Shown one piece after another: positions 34,075 through 44,382 of a DNA stretch of 64,000 nucleotides. Each line of letters begins with the position of its first letter. The stretch's first letter is position 1. The DNA is taken from NCBI GenBank assembly GCA_017405465.1, contig JAFRAJ010000043.1:1-64000 (forward strand), written 5' to 3'. The notes under the pieces were generated by a model. The model worked only from the letters and a program-made list of their open reading frames with translations, had not been told where the DNA came from and searched no databases. A program made the position numbers and the translations under genes. Source of the stretch: Oscillospiraceae bacterium. GTDB lineage: Bacteria; Bacillota; Clostridia; Oscillospirales; Ruminococcaceae.

Positions 34075-36105
34075 ATGGATAAAAGACTGAAAACAGAAAA
34101 GCTGACGCTGGGAACATGCTACTATCCGGAACACTGGCCTGAAGAACTGTGGGCAGATGATATCAGAAGAATGCTTGATAACGGGATAACTGTGATACGT
34201 ATCGCAGAGTTCGCCTGGAACAAATTTGAGCCGGAAGAAGGTGTATTCGATTTCACGTTCTTCGACCATTTCCTTGATGTTGCTGAAAAGACAGATATTA
34301 AAGTCATCTTCTGTACTCCTACAGCTACACCGCCTGCATGGCTTACTGAAAAATATCCCGAGACCCTAAATGCTTTCAGAGACGGTACACTGATGAGACA
34401 TGGCCTGCGCAGGCATTATAACTACAACAGCGAGATACTTAAGACAAAGACTGCAGAACTTGTTGATCGTATGGCTGAACATTATGCTTCAAGGAAATGC
34501 ATTATCGGCTGGCAGATAGACAACGAATTCAACTGCGAGGCTAATGAATACTACAGCGAAGCTGACCACTGCGCTTTCAGAGAGTATGTCAAGAACAAGT
34601 ACGGATCGCTGGACAGATTGAATGAAGCGTGGGGGACAGTCTTCTGGAACCAGACGTATACTGACTGGCAGCAGGTCTTTCTTCCCAGAACAACTCCCAA
34701 CAACGTAGTGAATCCTCATCAGTTGCTGGAAGCAAAGGCGTTCTGGTCTTACAGTACGAGAAATTACTGCAAACTTCAAAGCGATATCCTCAGGAAGTAT
34801 CTGCCTGAAGATGTCTTTATCACTCATAACGGGTTCTTTGGGCATGTTGACAGTCATGAAATGACGCAGGAGAGCCTGGATTTCATGATGTATGACTCCT
34901 ATCCGAACTTTGCCTATGTTCTCGACTTCAATTCCAAGAATCCCATGAAGGACCGTGCCTGGAGCTGGAACCTTTGTCATATAAGATCAATATCTCCGAT
35001 ATTCGGTGTCATGGAGCAGCAGTCCGGGCCCAATGGAGCATATAACGGAGGAATAGGCGCAGCTTCTCCCAAACCCGGGCAGCTGAGACTATGGACCATG
35101 CAGTCGATAGCACATGGTGCGGATTATATCAGCTATTTCCGCTGGAGGACCAGCTGGATCGGCACAGAGATCTATTGGCACGGGATACTTGACCAGAACA
35201 ACAGAGACAACAGGAGACTGAAAGAAGTCTCTGAACTTTCCAAAGAGCTTCCCAGACTGCAGCAGATAGTCGGTAAGGATTATGAGGCGGAAGTAGCCAT
35301 AGCTTTCGATTATCTCAACGACTGGGACAGCGAATCCGACGGATGGCACGGACCGGTTGGAAGGAAGAGTCAGGACAGCTGGTTCGATGCGATGCAGAAA
35401 GCGCATGTGCCTTGTGACTTCCTTTATTTCACTGATGAGTGCTCCTCTGACATGCTGTCAAGGTACAAACTGATAGTTTATCCCGATGCTGCGATAGTCA
35501 CAGAGAGAACATCTCTTATGCTTCATGAATATGTCAGCAACGGAGGGACTCTAGTGATAGGACCTCTTACAGGATACAAGGATCAGTATGGACGTGTGCC
35601 TATGACAGCCGCTCCCGGTTTATTGGCAGACATTGCCGGAGGAACGGTCGACGACTTCACTTTTGTCTCAAGGTACGACGAGAATCCGAAGGTCGTTATT
35701 TCCGGAAAAGAACTGGAAGCTCCGCTGTTCAACGAGATGCTGAAGCCTGATTCAGCAGAAATTGCCGGAACATACTGCGGAGCATGGTATGAAGGACAGC
35801 CGGCTGTGCTCTTTAACAGATTCGGAAAGGGAACATGCTGGACATACGGCAGCGCATTCTCTGAGGAGGCTGTCCTGGAACTGCTTTCAAAAGAAGGAAT
35901 CAGCTCACCAGCAGAAGGCATAGTGTCTGTACCTGAAAGTGTAGAGGTGGCAGTGCGCGGAAGAGCAATGTTCCTGATGAATTATCTTGAGAGTGCTGCA
36001 AAGGTTTCGTTCAGTGTCCCTAAAAAGGATATTCTGTCCGGCGATATTATCTCCGGAGAAGCAGAGATACCCGGATTCGGCGTGATGGTACTTGACCTGG
36101 ACTAA
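34075..36105 (+). CDS. GH42 beta-galactosidase
   Basis: 676 residues from the ATG at 34075 with GGGGAG upstream; the ATG at 34060 lacks a site. The TIM-barrel acid/base Glu151 is in IDNEFN and the nucleophile Glu314 in GVMEQQSGP. The beta-galactosidase trimerisation and small C-terminal domains follow, giving the family's normal length. It removes beta-linked galactose from oligosaccharides such as galactan fragments. It lacks a signal peptide and should act in the cytoplasm. An ABC transporter starts 24 bases later. Confidence 0.93.
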   Translation: MDKRLKTEKLTLGTCYYPEHWPEELWADDIRRMLDNGITVIRIAEFAWNKFEPEEGVFDFTFFDHFLDVAEKTDIKVIFCTPTATPPAWLTEKYPETLNAFRDGTLMRHGLRRHYNYNSEILKTKTAELVDRMAEHYASRKCIIGWQIDNEFNCEANEYYSEADHCAFREYVKNKYGSLDRLNEAWGTVFWNQTYTDWQQVFLPRTTPNNVVNPHQLLEAKAFWSYSTRNYCKLQSDILRKYLPEDVFITHNGFFGHVDSHEMTQESLDFMMYDSYPNFAYVLDFNSKNPMKDRAWSWNLCHIRSISPIFGVMEQQSGPNGAYNGGIGAASPKPGQLRLWTMQSIAHGADYISYFRWRTSWIGTEIYWHGILDQNNRDNRRLKEVSELSKELPRLQQIVGKDYEAEVAIAFDYLNDWDSESDGWHGPVGRKSQDSWFDAMQKAHVPCDFLYFTDECSSDMLSRYKLIVYPDAAIVTERTSLMLHEYVSNGGTLVIGPLTGYKDQYGRVPMTAAPGLLADIAGGTVDDFTFVSRYDENPKVVISGKELEAPLFNEMLKPDSAEIAGTYCGAWYEGQPAVLFNRFGKGTCWTYGSAFSEEAVLELLSKEGISSPAEGIVSVPESVEVAVRGRAMFLMNYLESAAKVSFSVPKKDILSGDIISGEAEIPGFGVMVLDLD

Positions 36106-36129
36106 CCGGTACAGGAAGGAAACGAATAT

Positions 36130-36831
36130 ATGAGTTTTATTGAGTTCGAAAATGTCAGCAAGATCTATCAGATGGGAGAAGTTGAGATCAAAGCGCTGAA
36201 CGATATTTCTTTCTCTATAGATAAAGGTGAATTCGTTGTAGTGCTTGGCTCCAGCGGAGCAGGAAAGACCACGATACTGAATATTCTGGGAGGTATGGAC
36301 ACAGCTACTTCCGGAACGATAACTGTTGACGGAAACAAGATATCCGGAGCATCAGAAAAGGAACTCTGTGAATACAGAAGACAGGATGTGGGTTTCGTGT
36401 TCCAGTTCTACAATCTTGTGCAGAATCTCACTGCAAAGGAAAATGTGGAGCTGGCTGTTCAATTATGCAAGGATCCGATGGATTCGGTTTTCGTGCTCAA
36501 AATGGTCGGGTTGGAAGAGAGAATGAACAATTTCCCTTCTCAGCTTTCCGGAGGCGAACAGCAGAGGGTAGCCATCGCACGCGCAGTAGCTAAGAATCCG
36601 AAATTGCTGCTGTGCGATGAACCTACCGGTGCACTTGACTATGTGACAGGCAAGCAGGTCCTTAAAGTGCTGCAGGATATGTGTGAGCAGCAGAATATGA
36701 CAGTCGTAATGATCACACATAACAGCGCACTTGCCGAGATGGGTCAGAAGATAATCAGGGTCAAGAGCGGACAGATTGAAGATATTTATATAAATCAAAA
36801 CAGAAAGAGCATCGAGGAAATAGAGTACTGA
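36130..36831 (+). CDS. ABC transporter ATPase of the MacB/LolD type
   Basis: 233 residues. Walker A reads GSSGAGKTT at 38-46, the signature is LSGGEQQR near 140, and Walker [13 protein letters not shown] follows. It pairs with the FtsX-type permease that starts in the overlapping ATG. These systems export peptides, antibiotics or lipoproteins, or remodel the envelope, rather than import sugars. Its position right behind GH42 may still be coincidental. An AGGAAA ribosome site is present. Confidence 0.92.
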   Translation: MSFIEFENVSKIYQMGEVEIKALNDISFSIDKGEFVVVLGSSGAGKTTILNILGGMDTATSGTITVDGNKISGASEKELCEYRRQDVGFVFQFYNLVQNLTAKENVELAVQLCKDPMDSVFVLKMVGLEERMNNFPSQLSGGEQQRVAIARAVAKNPKLLLCDEPTGALDYVTGKQVLKVLQDMCEQQNMTVVMITHNSALAEMGQKIIRVKSGQIEDIYINQNRKSIEEIEY

Positions 36832-39800
36832 TGTTTGAAAAAGACACTCTGCGGCTCATCGGGAAGTCATTGAAAAGGTTCATATCCCTGGTCATGATAG
36901 TCATGATCGGGGCTGGCTTTATGATGGGACTTTTCAGTTCGAGAAGGATCATGGAAGAGAGTGTCGACAGATATAATGACCGTTATGATCTTCAGGACAT
37001 ACAGCTGTATTCCTCCTATGGATTTGATGCTGCAGATATGAAGGCGCTGAGGGCTCAGGAATGGGTATCAAAATGTTTTGCCAGCAGAATGGCAGATGTC
37101 TATTCAAGATCTGAAGACGGGGAAGCAGCTGTCACCAGGTTGGAGGAGACCGACAGGGCAGTTAACAGATTCGAGATCATCGAAGGCAGAATGCCGAAGA
37201 ACAGCTCGGAAGCTCTGGTGCTCAACAATTCACTGAGCGGCGGGGGCTACAGGATCGGAGAAGAGATTACGCTTTTTCTGGAAGACAGTGACATACTTGA
37301 CTCAGTGGAATGTGACAAGGTCAAGATAGTCGGAGTAGTAAAAGCTCCCGCATATATGGCAAAGACTCTGGGTACCAGCATCCTCAAGAATCTTGAACTG
37401 GAGCAGGTCCTTTACCTGCTGCCGTCTGCTTTTAAAAGCGATTATTACACCACTGTGTACATCACTGTAAACGGGGCGAAGGATCTGGATGGATTTTCGA
37501 AACAATATGATTCTCACATAGAAGAAATAAAAACAGATATTAATGTCTTTTCCAGGAAACAGTCTGCGCAGCTAAAGGAAAAACTTGTTGACGAATATAC
37601 CAGAAAGATTGAAGAGAGCGAGCAGGAACTGGAAGGAAAGAAGCTGGATGCGCAGATGAAGCTTGATGAAGCACAAAAACAGCTTGAAGATGCAAATATA
37701 CAGCTGATAGCCAGTCAGGCGCAGATAGATTCTCTGAGCATGGCCTTGAGGCAGGGGACTGAAAGACTTAATCTTCTTGAGGCTCAGTATGATGAGCGGT
37801 ATGCAGGCCTGGATGATGAGATCGCTGAGATCGAACAGGCGTATGGAGGAAGAAGTTTCGAAAGCATCTATTCTGAAGTGCTCTCTGATTACGGGACTTA
37901 CAATGCGCTCAAGACCATGACGGATCCGTCAGGAACAGCTGTCATAGACGCTCAGATCTCTGATCTGGAAGCTGATAATGCCTCGAGAAGGCAGAGGCTG
38001 AACAGTGAGCTTTATCCTAAGAGATCGGAACTGCAAGCTATAATAGCTGACGAGAATTCTTCTGAAATGGATAAAACATCTGCTGCATCTGAACTTACCT
38101 TTATCGAACAGTCTATCTCTGAAGAGATCGATGCGATAACGCTCAATGAAAGACTGATCTCGAGCCTCAGGGAGATGAAGAAGGCCGGTTCCAGCGGGTC
38201 GGCTGCTTCCCGGATGGCAGAGATCGATGCCAGATATAATGGCTCTGTTGAAAATGAATACAGAAGACTTACCAGGATCTCGAGAGACCGGGTAGCCTAG
38301 GAGACGATTGAGAATGAGATGTCGATCGCCAGGCAGGGAGTAGAAAGAGTCAGCGGGCAGATCGATACACTGAGGATCCAGATAAATGCCGGCCGTGCAC
38401 AGTATGAAGCAGGGTACAGAGAATATCAGAAGAATCTGATAGAGTTCACTGAACAGATGGAGAAGGCCGAAGCTGAGATACGCAAGGCATACCAGGAACT
38501 TGAGGAACTTCCCGATGCTGAGTGGATGATCCTGACTCGGGATAAGCAGTATACTTCATATCTTTATGCAAATAATGCGAAACAGATGGGAGCGATCGGC
38601 GTATCACTGCCTGTGCTGTTTTTCCTTGTAGCTGCCCTCGTATGTCTAACTACCATGACAAGACTCGTCGATGAACAGAGAGGGCAGATAGGCATCTTCC
38701 GCGCATTGGGCTTTTCTAAAGCGGCGGTCGTGATGAGGTATGTAGTATATGCGCTGCTCGCGAGCATTTCCGGTTGCTTTATAGGTGTATTCGCGGGGAT
38801 GGCGGTTTTTCCGACTGTAATTTACAGAACGTGGAGACTGCTGTATGACCTCCCCGATATGGCGATAATGTTTCCTGTAGGCAATGCACTGCTCTGCTTT
38901 ACGGCTTTTTCAGCGCTTATGGCCGGAGTTACAGCCGCAGTCGTAGGCAAAACGCTTAAAGATATGCCTAGCCAGCTCATGAGACCGAAGGCTCCCAGAG
39001 CTGCTAAGACCGTGTTTCTGGAGAAGATACCGTTCATCTGGAGAAAACTGTCCTTTACCGGGAAGATTACGGCAAGAAATATCATCCGGTATAAAGCGAG
39101 GTTCCTGATGACTGTGATCGGGGTCGCAGGATGCACCGGTCTACTGGTTATGGGATGGGGGATCAAGGATTCGATAAAAGACGTGGTCCACATTCAGTTC
39201 GGAGAGATCATGAACTATGATTACATGATCAAACTTGAGAATGACCATTCTATTGACGAGATGGTGGAGATCCTTGAAGATGATCTGTCCAACCAGTACG
39301 TCACTCCCTATATGAGCTATTCAACAAAGATTTATCTTGACGGGGAAGAAGGTGTTCTGGAGGCTCAGGTAATGGATGCCAGAAAAGGTAATGACATCTA
39401 TCAGCTGAGAGGACTTGATCATTACACACCGCTAAGGCTGAGCAACAGCGGAGTCATCGTAAGTGAGAAATTCGCAAAAAACAACGGGCTGAGAGAAGGT
39501 GACTATGTCACCATTGAATCTGCCAGAGGATTAAAGGCAGAGATAAAGATAGTCTCTATATGTGAGATGTATTTCCAGCATTATGTTTTCATCTCGTCAG
39601 ATCTTTATGAGTCGGTCTTTGGAGAGCCGATGCATCCTAATACTATTGGAATCAAGTCATCGTGCTCAATTGAAGAACTGGAGAATGAGCTCTCAGAATT
39701 TGAGAATGTGGAGAGCATCATAGATTTTTCATCCATTACGAAGCAGTTCGACACTATGATCAGAGCCTTGGATCTTATCATAATCGTCATCATTCTCACT

Positions 39801-40169
39801 GCAGGAGCGTTGGCTTTTGTGGTCCTTATCAATCTCACACAGGTCAACATCAGTGAAAGGATCCGGGAGATTGCCACTCTGAAGGTGCTGGGATTCAGGC
39901 AGGGAGAGGTCGAATCATATCTCTTCAAGGAGATATTGATACTCAGTTTCATAGGAGCCCTTGCCGGTATGCCACTCGGTATTGCGGAGCACCATTTCAT
40001 CATGAATATCATAAGCATGGAGATGATGATGTTCGGAAGGAATATCAAGCCTTTGAGCTTTGTGTACGGAGTAGGCATCACGATCGTTTTCACGCTGATC
40101 GTGCTTGTTATGACAAAGGGCTCTCTGAGAAGAATAGAGATGATAGAATCTTTAAAATCAGTGGAGTAA
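36831..40169 (+). pseudogene. FtsX-like ABC permease interrupted by one in-frame TAG
   Basis: The frame 36831-40169 is continuous except for one TAG at 38298-38300. Upstream is a 489-residue part (one membrane helix, MacB-like core, long coiled coil). Downstream is a 616-residue part from ATG 38319 (coiled coil, then about eight membrane helices in two FtsX domains). Coiled-coil text continues smoothly across the stop, so the ancestor was one protein of about 1,112 residues. CAG to TAG is a single change. Other genes here end in TAG, so genome-wide recoding is unlikely. It may be a nonsense pseudogene, a suppressor-read gene, a split gene or a sequencing error. Confidence 0.75.
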
Positions 40170-40290
40170 ACACGATTCTTCCATGGATTAAGGGCTCGGC
40201 TGTATAGTATAATCTATAATGCAGCGTTGAAAGACGCTGACTATAATAAATGAGAAAAGACGGAGAAAAACTTCGTCTTCCGGTCGGAGT

Positions 40291-41346
40291 ATGGAAACAG
40301 CGATTACACTGCAGAATATCCTGATCGAGATACAGAGAAGTCCGATTCTTCTCGTATCAGTACTGCTCACCCTGGGAGTCATCTTTGTGAACGGGTGGAC
40401 AGATGCGCCGAACGCTATTGCGACGGCGGTCTCTACAAGAAGCATTAACGTGGACAGGGCCATTGCCATGGCAGCCGTATGCAATTTCGTTGGCGTCGTG
40501 GTGATGACCTATTTTAATTCCAGCGTGGCTTTCACCATCAAAAACATGGTCAACTTCGGAAGTGATACCCGAAGTGCCCTTATAGCGCTTGCCGCGTCTC
40601 TTGCAGCTATAGTTATCTGGGCCGTAGGTGCGTGGTACTTCGGAATCCCGACCAGTGAGAGCCATTCTCTGATCGCAGGCCTCAGCGGTGCGGCCATAGC
40701 GCTGGGAGGTGTATCAGGCGTCAACCTGTCTGAGTGGGCGAAGGTCCTGTACGGACTCGTGCTGTCTACTGTGCTAGGGTTCGGAGTAGGTTTTCTGGTA
40801 TGCAGGATCATAACGATCCTGTTTGAGAATGTCAGAAGAAGGAATGCGAACCTGTTTTTTGACAAGGCGCAGGTGTTTGGAGCAGCAGCTATGGCATTCA
40901 TGCACGGTGCGCAGGACGGACAGAAATTCATCGGAGTCCTCCTGCTGGCTTTCAACCTTGCTGTAGGCGTTACCGGAGACGGCGTGACCGAAGTGCCGGT
41001 GTGGCTCATGCTCCTGTGTTCTGCAGTTATGGGACTTGGAACGGCAGTCGGCGGCAAGAAGATAATAAAATCTGTCGGAATGGACATGGTAAAACTTGAA
41101 AAATACCAGGGCTTCGCTTCCGACATGGCCGGCGCATTGTGTCTTCTGCTTTCAACTGTACTCGGTATTCCGGTAAGTACGACACATATGAAAACCGCGG
41201 CGATAATGGGTGTAGGAGCTGAAAGAAGGATGTCATCCATAAAGATCAGCGTGGTCAAGGATATGGTGATGACCTGGATCTGCACCTTCCCCGGTTGCGG
41301 AATTCTCGGATACATTTTTGCCAAGATCTTCTTGGCATTAACATGA
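40291..41346 (+). CDS. pit: Inorganic phosphate transporter, Pit family
   Basis: 351 residues with about ten membrane helices. The repeated Pit motif is seen as NGWTDAPNAIAT near 35-46 and again as HGAQDGQK in the second half. It imports metal phosphate with a proton or sodium gradient. A DUF47 protein follows 23 bases later, which is the standard pairing. A TATAAT-like sequence lies in the 120-base gap upstream, but I could not pair it with a -35. Confidence 0.9.
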   Translation: METAITLQNILIEIQRSPILLVSVLLTLGVIFVNGWTDAPNAIATAVSTRSINVDRAIAMAAVCNFVGVVVMTYFNSSVAFTIKNMVNFGSDTRSALIALAASLAAIVIWAVGAWYFGIPTSESHSLIAGLSGAAIALGGVSGVNLSEWAKVLYGLVLSTVLGFGVGFLVCRIITILFENVRRRNANLFFDKAQVFGAAAMAFMHGAQDGQKFIGVLLLAFNLAVGVTGDGVTEVPVWLMLLCSAVMGLGTAVGGKKIIKSVGMDMVKLEKYQGFASDMAGALCLLLSTVLGIPVSTTHMKTAAIMGVGAERRMSSIKISVVKDMVMTWICTFPGCGILGYIFAKIFLALT

Positions 41347-41369
41347 ATTAAGTGGAGGTTCATTGGGAA

Positions 41370-41996
41370 GTGAATAAAAGAGCAGAGCGAGATATGTTCT
41401 ATTTCCGCAATATGGCGGAGTGTGTGGATCTGGCGGAAGAGGCTGTTACACTACTGCTGGATTCGCTCAATTCTTTCGACCCTGAAGTGCTTCCGGGCAA
41501 GATAAGAGAGATGCACGAGATAGAGCAGCGCGGAGACTCAAAGAAGCATGAACTGGTCAAAAGAGTAAGTGAAGCTTTCATAACACCTATTGAAAGAGAA
41601 GATATCATTGCAATCAGTGACATACTTGATGACATCATAGATGATGTTGAGGACATCCTTATCCAGATATATGTATCCAATGTAAGGGAACTCAGATATG
41701 ATATCGTTCCCGGTATCGAAAACCTGCAGAGATGTATCATCTCCTTGAAGAAGGTGCTTCTTGAATTCCCGAACTTCAGAAAATCCGAGAGTATCCAGCA
41801 GCTGATCATTGATGTGAACCATTATGAAGAACAGGGCGACAAGAGGTTTATGGACAGCATGGTAAGGCTCTACAGAGAGGATTCCATAGAGCCTGTTGTC
41901 AGGTGGAAGGCAGTATATCAGTGTATAGAAGACAGCATGGACAGGTGTGAAGACGCTGCAGATACTGTTCAGTCTGTCATAATGAAGAATATGTGA
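41370..41996 (+). CDS. DUF47/PhoU-like phosphate transport accessory protein
   Basis: 208 residues from the GTG at 41370, which has GGAGG eleven bases upstream; the in-frame GTG at 41352 overlaps that site. It is all-helical and rich in acidic residues, with the ISDILDDIIDDVEDI block that in PhoU-like proteins binds metal. It likely regulates the Pit transporter next to it. Confidence 0.88.
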   Translation: MNKRAERDMFYFRNMAECVDLAEEAVTLLLDSLNSFDPEVLPGKIREMHEIEQRGDSKKHELVKRVSEAFITPIEREDIIAISDILDDIIDDVEDILIQIYVSNVRELRYDIVPGIENLQRCIISLKKVLLEFPNFRKSESIQQLIIDVNHYEEQGDKRFMDSMVRLYREDSIEPVVRWKAVYQCIEDSMDRCEDAADTVQSVIMKNM

Positions 41997-42020
41997 TCTA
42001 TACCGAAAGGAAAACGTCCC

Positions 42021-43937
42021 GTGAAAGTCCAGAAGTTTCTAGACATTAATAACGTCCAGGTGAAAGATGAGTTCTGGTCACGCCTTCAGGATCTTGTGAT
42101 AGATACCGTGATCCCATATCAGTATGAGATCATGGATGACAAGATCGAAGGTGCCGAGAAGAGTCATGCATTGGAGAATTTCAGAATCGCTGCCGGAGAA
42201 TCAGAGGGTGAGTTTTACGGAATGGTATTTCAGGACAGCGATGTTGCCAAGTGGCTTGAGGCTGTTGCATATTCACTGGCTGTGAGGCCGGATCCTGTTC
42301 TTGAAGAGAAAGCAGACAGGCTGATAGAGACTATCGGAAAAGCACAGCAGGAAGACGGGTACCTCGATACATATTTCATAGTGAAGGAACCGGATCACAA
42401 ATGGGAGGATCTTCACGAAGCGCATGAGCTTTACTGTTTCGGACATATGATCGAAGCAGCGGTTGCGATGAAAGAAGCTGCCGGGAAAGATTCGCTTCTT
42501 CAGATAATGAAAAAGGCTGCAGATCTCGTCTGCAGAAGATTCGGTAAGGATAAGGTCAGGGGATATCCCGGACATCAGGAAATCGAACTTGCACTCATCA
42601 GGCTGTACAGGGCTACAGGGATAAGGAGATATCTCGATACTGCACTGTATTTCCTTGATGAGCGTGGAACAGAACCGGATCTGTTCATTGAGGAATCCAA
42701 AGTGAGGACCATTAGCATATTCGACATGGATCCTTACAACAGAAAGTACGCGCAGACTCATATGCCTGTGAGAAAGCAGGATAAAGCCGTAGGTCATTCA
42801 GTTCGTGCGGGATATATGTACACTGCAATGGCTGACATCGCTTCCGAGACAGGCGACGCTGAGCTTGCAGAAGCATGCAGAAGGCTGTGGAACAACATAA
42901 CCAGGAAGAGGATGTATATCACCGGTGGAGTGGGATCCACTGTACACGGCGAATCATACTCGGAAGACTATGAACTTCCGAATGACCTTATATATGCTGA
43001 GACATGTGCCAGTGTGGCTATGGCATTCTTTGCCAAACGTATGCTGGAACTGGAAGTAAAAGGCGAATATGCAGACATTCTTGAGAAGGAACTGTTCAAT
43101 GGGATTCTCAGCGGGATGCAGAGCGACGGTAAGAGATTCTTCTATGTGAATCCACTGGAAGTTGTTCCCGGAGTATCCGGAGTTCTGCCTGAGTATAAAC
43201 ATGTTTTGGATTCAAGACCTGGATGGTATAGATGTGCCTGTTGCCCTCCCAACGTAGCCAGACTCGTAACATCACTCGGTGAGTATGTCTGGGGCGAGTC
43301 AAATGATACGGTATACTCCCACGTATTCGTTGGAGGAGATGCCAGGTTCAGCATTGCCGGAGGATTAACAATTACATGTGAAACTGGATATCCCTGGAAT
43401 GGAAACGTCAGGTATACAGTGAATGCAGAAGATTCAAGTGAGTTTAATTTTGCCATACACATCCCGTCCTGGTGCAGTGAATGGACTCTCAAGGTAAACG
43501 GAAACAAGACCCAAGCTGAGAAGAAAGACGGATATGCTTATCTGCAAAGATATTGGAACGACGGTGATGTTGTGGAACTCGAGCTGGAGATGAAGCCGAA
43601 ACGCATGTATGCAAATCCGAGCGTAAGAGCAGATGCTGGGTGCGTCGCTTTCATGAGAGGACCGATAGTATACTGTTTCGAAGAAACCGATAACGGAGCT
43701 GTTCTTCAGGCGCTCAGGGCTACCAGAGGATCAGAGATAACAGTTGTTGAAAAGAAGCTTGGATCACTTGGAAAGTATCCGGTTCTCTGTGTCAAGGGTA
43801 AAAGACTTGTTTCGGGAACACAGCTATATTCAGAAGAACAGTTCAGAAAAGAGGATGCTGATCTTATTGCCGTGCCGTACTATCTCTGGGGAAACAGGGA
43901 AAAAGGCGGAATGAGAGTCTGGATTCATGAAGACTGA
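42021..43937 (+). CDS. GH127 beta-L-arabinofuranosidase
   Basis: 638 residues from a GTG preceded by GAAAGG. Catalytic features of GH127 (HypBA1 type) align with exact spacing: Glu311 in HGESYS, Glu327 and Cys329 in AETCAS, and Cys407/Cys408 in CACCPPN, where Cys407 is the nucleophile and Cys/Glu bind Zn. It removes beta-linked arabinofuranose from hydroxyproline-rich glycoproteins or arabinans. It complements GH42 and GH43 in the window, implying plant cell-wall glycan use. A terminator follows. Confidence 0.93.
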   Translation: MKVQKFLDINNVQVKDEFWSRLQDLVIDTVIPYQYEIMDDKIEGAEKSHALENFRIAAGESEGEFYGMVFQDSDVAKWLEAVAYSLAVRPDPVLEEKADRLIETIGKAQQEDGYLDTYFIVKEPDHKWEDLHEAHELYCFGHMIEAAVAMKEAAGKDSLLQIMKKAADLVCRRFGKDKVRGYPGHQEIELALIRLYRATGIRRYLDTALYFLDERGTEPDLFIEESKVRTISIFDMDPYNRKYAQTHMPVRKQDKAVGHSVRAGYMYTAMADIASETGDAELAEACRRLWNNITRKRMYITGGVGSTVHGESYSEDYELPNDLIYAETCASVAMAFFAKRMLELEVKGEYADILEKELFNGILSGMQSDGKRFFYVNPLEVVPGVSGVLPEYKHVLDSRPGWYRCACCPPNVARLVTSLGEYVWGESNDTVYSHVFVGGDARFSIAGGLTITCETGYPWNGNVRYTVNAEDSSEFNFAIHIPSWCSEWTLKVNGNKTQAEKKDGYAYLQRYWNDGDVVELELEMKPKRMYANPSVRADAGCVAFMRGPIVYCFEETDNGAVLQALRATRGSEITVVEKKLGSLGKYPVLCVKGKRLVSGTQLYSEEQFRKEDADLIAVPYYLWGNREKGGMRVWIHED

Positions 43938-43954
43938 TAACTAAAATGATAATC

Positions 43955-43988
43955 AGGTAGTCCGGGAGACCGGGCTATCTTTTTTTTT
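43955..43988 (+). terminator. Terminator after the GH127 gene
   Basis: A 10-bp stem containing G-T pairs (43955-43964 with 43971-43980) followed by nine T. Confidence 0.85.
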
Positions 43989-44001
43989 GAAGAACAGCAC
44001 T

Positions 44002-44030
44002 TTGACATATACCCTATGGGGGTATATAAT
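44002..44030 (+). promoter_or_regulatory. csoR-copA promoter with embedded CsoR operator
   Basis: TTGACA (44002-44007), a 17-base spacer and TATAAT (44025-44030) form a consensus sigma-A promoter. Inside it lies ATATACCCTATGGGGGTATAT (44007-44027), a pseudo-palindrome of the TACCC...GGGGTA type bound by CsoR. Cu(I) binding to CsoR would release it and induce both genes. This is the clearest regulatory site in the window. Confidence 0.9.
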
Positions 44031-44062
44031 GTAAATGTCAATAATATCGGAGAAAACTAAAA

Positions 44063-44368
44063 ATGAAAGAGAAAACTTGCAACTGCAAGCCTAGAATCAA
44101 AGAAAGAAGTGAAAAAGAGTACAGAGATCTGCTCAACCGGCTCAACAGAGTGGAAGGACAGGTCAGGGGAATCAAGAGAATGGTGGAAGAGAACATCTAT
44201 TGTCCGGACATCCTGATTCAGGTCTCTGCTGTTAAGGCTGCGCTTGACAGTTTTAACTCTGAGCTTCTGTCAAATCATATCAGGACGTGCGTTACAGAAG
44301 ACATAAAAAACGGTGATGAGAGTTCAATAGATGAGCTTGTCGCTACAGTAAAAAAGATCATGAAATAA
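44063..44368 (+). CDS. csoR: CsoR-type copper-sensing repressor
   Basis: 101 residues of the DUF156 family. The Cu(I) ligands Cys47, His72 and Cys76 are present with the exact C-x24-H-x3-C spacing of Mycobacterium CsoR. Further Cys at 6 and 8 lie in the N-terminal tail. It represses its own gene and copA. It is read first in the two-gene unit, 14 bases before copA. Copper specificity is well supported by the ligands, operator and neighbour. Confidence 0.95.
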   Translation: MKEKTCNCKPRIKERSEKEYRDLLNRLNRVEGQVRGIKRMVEENIYCPDILIQVSAVKAALDSFNSELLSNHIRTCVTEDIKNGDESSIDELVATVKKIMK

Positions 44369-44382
44369 AAAAGGACGGACTT

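Noticed and set aside
34075-36831. Sugar ABC importer next to GH42
   Set aside because: The ATPase and permease are of the MacB/FtsX type, without a solute-binding protein, and so are not a sugar importer.
36831-40169. TAG read as a sense codon throughout the genome (recoding)
   Set aside because: At least the genes ending at 2642, 28238 and 32182 use TAG as stop, with protein ends at the expected family length.
40509-41363. 284-residue minus-strand frame opposite pit
   Set aside because: It mirrors a membrane-protein gene on the plus strand and shows no coherent domain.
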